Source: Phoebastria nigripes (Eukaryota; Chordata; Aves; Procellariiformes; Diomedeidae). From it: a stretch of 64,000 bases of DNA. Positions 61,532 through 64,000 of the stretch are shown here, in pieces. Position 1 is the first letter of the stretch, and each line of letters opens with the position of its first letter. Under the pieces are notes generated by a model. That model searched no databases. It was given only the letters and a program-made list of their open reading frames with translations, and was not told where the DNA came from. Position numbers and translations under genes: made by a program. The DNA is taken from contig JAYKAV010003352.1 in assembly GCA_035582835.1 (NCBI GenBank), positions 255,348 through 319,347 of the forward strand, written 5' to 3'.

Positions 61532-61538
61532 TATAAAA
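61532..61538 (+). promoter_or_regulatory. TATA box of the LTR promoter
   Basis: TATAAAA stands just after the CRE. Transcription should start about 25-30 bases downstream, near 61560. A GC-box-like GGGGGCGGGG follows at 61543-61552. Confidence 0.8.
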
Positions 61539-61704
61539 CTAAGGGGGCGGGGNCTGGCGTCACGGGACGGGCTCTCGCGTACCTGGCTACGTGTCGGTCG
61601 GCGGGTGGTGAGCAGTTGCATTGTGCATCACTTGCTTTGTATATTCTATTATTGTTGTTGTTATCGCTGTTATTGTTACTGTTCTACTTTGTTTTATTTC
61701 AATT

Positions 61705-61710
61705 ATTAAA
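61705..61710 (+). terminator. Polyadenylation signal of the LTR
   Basis: ATTAAA, the commonest variant of AATAAA, is followed within about 20 bases by TGTTTTTATC, a U-rich downstream element. It marks the R/U5 part and would direct 3' processing in the 3' LTR copy. Confidence 0.65.
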
Positions 61711-61852
61711 CTGTTTTTATCTCAACCCATGAGTTTTCCTGCTTGTGCTTTCCCGATTCTCTCCCCCATCCTACCAGGGGCCGGGGCGGGGGTGAGCGAG
61801 CGGCTGCGTGGTGTTTAGTTGCTGGCTGGGGTTAAACCATGACAGTCCTTTT

Positions 61853-61870
61853 TGGAGCCCAACATGGGGC
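61853..61870 (+). other. Primer-binding site, tRNA-Lys type
   Basis: TGGAGCCCAACATGGGGC starts eight bases after the LTR end. It matches the tRNA-Lys1,2 primer site used by beta-type retroviruses at 16 of 18 positions. One mismatch is a CpG changed to CpA. This site would anneal the tRNA that primes minus-strand synthesis. Confidence 0.75.
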
Positions 61871-61990
61871 TCAAAGGGTTGAGATAACAACAGATTAACT
61901 AGAGTGTATTAAGGAATTTATATCGGTTAACAGTTGCTGGTCACAATATTGATTCATCTGTTCTCGAAATTAATTTATCTGATCTGCACC

Positions 61991-62479
61991 ATGCTCTCGT
62001 TTTTGCTGTACATGTTAAAGATTGGTGTTGGTTTCTGTGGTCTGCTGTGCTCTGCAGTGATTAGTGATGTTTTGCCTGGGAGATCTGTTATTAAAACACT
62101 GGCATTGGGCATTATTTGGTATCTCGGTTTTGTACTGCAGCCGTTAATGTACTTCGGGTATCACCTCATGGAGACAATCAGCAATTATACCTCTTCCTCT
62201 GAGAGGTTTTTTATGGAGGAAATACAGAATGGCACCTTCGCTACCTTCCTCTATGATGTTTTCTCCTTTGTTACAACAACTTGTCAGTACCTTGAACATC
62301 CCTGGGTAGTTAAGATNNANCTATTGGTATTNCNTGGNAATATTGTTNCAGTTTTGTCTAAGGTTAATAAGCAATTTAAGAATATCATGCAGAGATCTGC
62401 CCCAAGGCTGGATAGTTATGAGTGGCAGGGTGTGTGGGATAGCATGGGCAAATGCCTAGGACGGTGGGCAAATGCCTAG
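61991..62479 (+). pseudogene. Hydrophobic membrane-spanning frame in Gag N-terminal position
   Basis: The first ATG after the leader is at 61991. The frame runs 162 codons to a TAG at 62477-62479, which lies inside a tandem repeat. The frame is open further upstream but without an ATG. The predicted peptide is strongly hydrophobic, with probable membrane segments around residues 1-25 and 34-60 and a weaker one near 83-105, plus two N-glycosylation sequons (NYT, NGT). Retroviral Gag normally starts with a soluble, myristoylated or basic matrix domain, so this is unusual. The frame is offset by one base from the Gag-like frame, and the 20-bp repeat between them accounts for that offset. Several N bases lie at 62317-62348. 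Its function is unknown: it could be a leader or signal segment of Gag, or a separate accessory protein. Confidence 0.55.
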
Positions 62480-62510
62480 GACGGTGGGCAAATGCCTAGG
62501 ATGGTGGGCA
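62451..62510 (+). repeat. Three-copy 20-bp tandem repeat at the frame junction
   Basis: The unit AATGCCTAGGACGGTGGGCA occurs twice exactly and a third time with one change, preceded by a partial GGGCA. Each unit contains ATG and TAG. Because 20 is not a multiple of three, two extra units shift the frame by one, which is exactly the offset between the hydrophobic frame and the Gag-like frame. Confidence 0.95.
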
Positions 62511-63158
62511 CCTCCAGTGTTTTGGAACTTCACCCCTGAACAAGTGCAGAACCCTGAAAAATTAGTAGAATATTTGGAAAAAGTATGNTGTCACCCTGGC
62601 ANTTNNAGGGAGACACAAATCACTGCAATGTGCTGGGGCCTGGCCCATGCCTACCGAGCCCTGTTTAACACCATTCAGAACCCTCAAGGGGAACAAAAGG
62701 TCTCTGGATCTAACGACAAAACAACAGGCACGGCGGCTACCCCAACCCCCATGGCTGGCACGGCGGCTACCCCAACCCATGCGACAGAGAACCAACCCGT
62801 GCCCGTATCAGTCGCCCCTACACAAAAAAGAAAATACACAAGGAAATCAACTCNTTTAGTAAGGGATGGAAATGAACCAGGGCCATCACTCGAACAGGAG
62901 GAGGAAGAGGCAGAACCCGTAAATGAGTTGGTAACCACCCGATCCCTATCTCTGAGTGAACTGCGAGATATGCGAAAAGATTTCAGCCGTCATCCAGGCG
63001 AGCACATTGTCACCTGGCTGCTCCGATGCTGGGATAATGGGGCCAGTGGCCTGGAACTAAAGGGTAGGGAAGCCAAGCAGCTGGGATCTCTTTCTAGGGA
63101 AGGGGGCATTGACAAAGCGATTGGGCAAGGGGCACGAGTCCTCAGCCTCTGGAGGTGA
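62472..63158 (+). pseudogene. ERV Gag-like frame, N-terminal part
   Basis: The frame has 228 codons from an ATG inside the tandem repeat and ends at an in-frame TGA (63156-63158). Residues about 1-75 are mixed helical (NFTPEQVQNPEKLVEYLEKV). Residues about 80-150 form a low-complexity linker rich in T, A, P and Q with a 30-base in-frame repeat, a basic KRKYTRKS string and a Glu run. The last part (SLSELRDMRKDFSRHPGEHI, then TWLLRCWDNGASGLELKGRE) resembles the start of a retroviral capsid domain with its conserved W-L-L-R-W pattern. I identify it as Gag from position, LTR context and this capsid-like block. Gag would form the particle core. It starts where it does only because of the repeat-induced frame change, so the true start is uncertain. 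Confidence 0.7.
62727..62786 (+). repeat. Two-copy 30-base in-frame repeat in the Gag linker
   Basis: GGCACGGCGGCTACCCCAAC recurs 30 bases later (62727 and 62757), giving two GTAATPT peptide blocks. The period keeps the reading frame, unlike the 20-bp repeat upstream. Confidence 0.9.
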
Positions 63159-63896
63159 CTCCTGTCAGGCATGAAGGAAAGGTATCCCTTCAAGGAAGAT
63201 GTTATATGTCACCCAGGCAAGTGGACCACCATGGAGAGAGGTATCCAGTACCTGAGGGAATTAGCCATGCTGGAGGTGAACAATGAGCAGCTACCCAAAG
63301 ATCCAGATGAAGTCAAGTGCACCCAACCCACGTGGCAGAAGCTTGTATGGAGCGCACCAGCATTGCATGCCAACTCATTGGCAATAATGACCTGGAAAGA
63401 TGGAGAGGAACAAACGGTGGATGAATTGGCTGGCCAACTCCAGCAATATGAAGAAAGTCTCTCCTCCTCCCTATGGGCCTGNNTCTCNGCTGTGGANAAA
63501 CTGTCTCNNGAGGTCCAGCAACTCAAAGAGGATATGTCCTACTCCCCACCTGCACGGGCCAGTATCTCAGCCATTAGGAGTAAGCGTCCCTCTGCTCTAG
63601 AGAGAAGATATCGTGGATACACACCCCGGCACAACCTGTGGTTTTACCTGCGTGACCACAGAGAGGACATGAGGAAGTGGGATGGAAAATCTACCTCGAC
63701 CCTAGAGGCACNGGTACGTGAATTGCAAGGAAAAACAATCANAAAAGGGGGTTCTTCCAGGAAAACTGCTGCTCCAGTCGCCAGGGAGCAGTTCCCCAGA
63801 CAGAGNAGAAGGGCTGATTCCACTTCCGATCTTAATGAAGGGACTCCTGATTCGTACTTAGAAGAAGTGGGTAGCGAATACGATGACCAGGATTAG
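63159..63896 (+). pseudogene. ERV Gag-like frame, C-terminal part
   Basis: Same frame as the N-terminal part, resuming after the TGA, with an ATG at 63171 and an end at TAG 63894-63896 (242 codons from the ATG including the stop). It has a conserved-looking block (HPGKWTTMERGIQYLRELAM), a heptad-like segment near residues 80-120 (QYEESLSSSL, VQQLKEDM) likely to be coiled coil, a basic Arg/Lys region (RSKRPSALERRYRGY) that may bind RNA, and an acidic C-terminus. No CCHC zinc knuckle is present, which is uncommon for Gag but known in some groups that use basic boxes. Several Ns affect residues near 63482-63510 and 63712-63806. Separated from its N-terminal half only by the stop, it is a broken copy. 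Confidence 0.7.
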
Positions 63897-64000
63897 AGGG
63901 GCCCTGCCTCCAGCCAGGTGGAGGAAAGGGACAACCGGGTTTACTGGACTGTGTGGATTCNGTGGCCTGGCACATCAGACCCACAGGAGTATAAGGCTCT
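63897..64000 (+). pseudogene. Start of protease/polymerase frame (partial)
   Basis: Directly after the Gag TAG the same frame stays open to the window end (34 codons; one N). The piece includes NRVYWTVWI and TSDPQEYKA strings. Position after Gag says it should be the beginning of protease or polymerase, but no catalytic motif (such as DTGA) is reached inside the window. A 6-bp hairpin (63907-63912 with 63919-63924) begins ten bases past the TAG. Confidence 0.45.

Larger units (their letters stand above)
61277..61844 (+). mobile_element. 5' LTR of the endogenous retrovirus
   Basis: The 568-bp LTR begins TGTCCTGGTTCCAGCTGGG and ends AACCATGACA, giving the TGT...ACA termini expected for integrase-processed ends. 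From promoter position, U3 runs to about 61560, and R and U5 follow. A CRE, TATA box, GC box and polyadenylation signal are listed separately. The 61555-61620 part is dense in CpG, so the copy is not very old or is held unmethylated. From memory this LTR type is abundant in bird genomes. Confidence 0.9.
61277..64000 (+). mobile_element. Endogenous retrovirus, 5' part, cut by window edge
   Basis: The order is 5' LTR (61277-61844), primer-binding site (61853-61870), leader, hydrophobic frame (61991-62479), Gag-like frame (62472-63896, with one internal stop) and the start of a same-frame continuation to the window end. Polymerase, envelope and the 3' LTR are beyond the edge, so completeness and target-site duplication cannot be judged. 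The six bases before the LTR are AACTGG. Frame breaks show it is at least partly defective. Class is open: the primer site is Lys-type, as in class II/beta-like ERVs, while the same-frame Gag-TAG-continuation layout is what gamma-like and ERV-L elements use. It is a multi-copy bird element judging by the clustered ambiguous bases. Confidence 0.9.

Overview
This window looks like bird nuclear DNA, probably neoavian and perhaps passerine. The evidence is an avian-type endogenous retrovirus (ERV) LTR at the right end (TGT...ACA ends, CRE-TATA promoter, tRNA-Lys-like primer site), a CR1-like 3' fragment, very old amniote SINE remnants, and no L1 or Alu-like mammalian repeats. The species and chromosome cannot be told from the sequence. 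Single N bases are scattered through it.

Positions 1-61276 read as a gene-poor stretch, either intergenic or long introns. I find no open reading frame there that I recognise as a protein. The longest frames (up to about 150 codons) are what chance gives in this much DNA, and several overlap simple repeats. What can be supported is a thin scatter of ancient repeats (MIR-like at 18852-18990, 45150-45253, 31576-31680 and 57196-57320; a duplicated amniote repeat at 1750-1862 and 30300-30375; CR1-like at 16551-16600), two degraded LTR-like pieces on the minus strand (14772-15254 and 56765-57050), two small CpG-dense patches (24952-25115 and 38278-38600), homopolymer tracts, and regulatory-looking clusters. 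A few minus-strand segments have good splice-like borders (8877-9033, 27657-27993, 41556-41695, 59149-59189, and a first-exon-like ATG plus donor at 38339-38356). Their reading phases do not join into one transcript, so they stay tentative.

Positions 61277-64000 hold the 5' part of an ERV on the plus strand, cut by the window edge. In order: a 568-bp 5' LTR, a primer-binding site resembling tRNA-Lys1,2 types, a hydrophobic multi-membrane-segment frame where Gag should begin, a tandem 20-bp repeat that separates the frames, a Gag-like frame broken by one in-frame TGA, a TAG that ends Gag, and a continuing same-frame open stretch that should be the start of protease/polymerase. The unusual points are the membrane-spanning frame in the Gag N-terminal position and the same-frame TAG junction followed by a small hairpin. 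This is the most interesting part of the window. I do not see any other new system.
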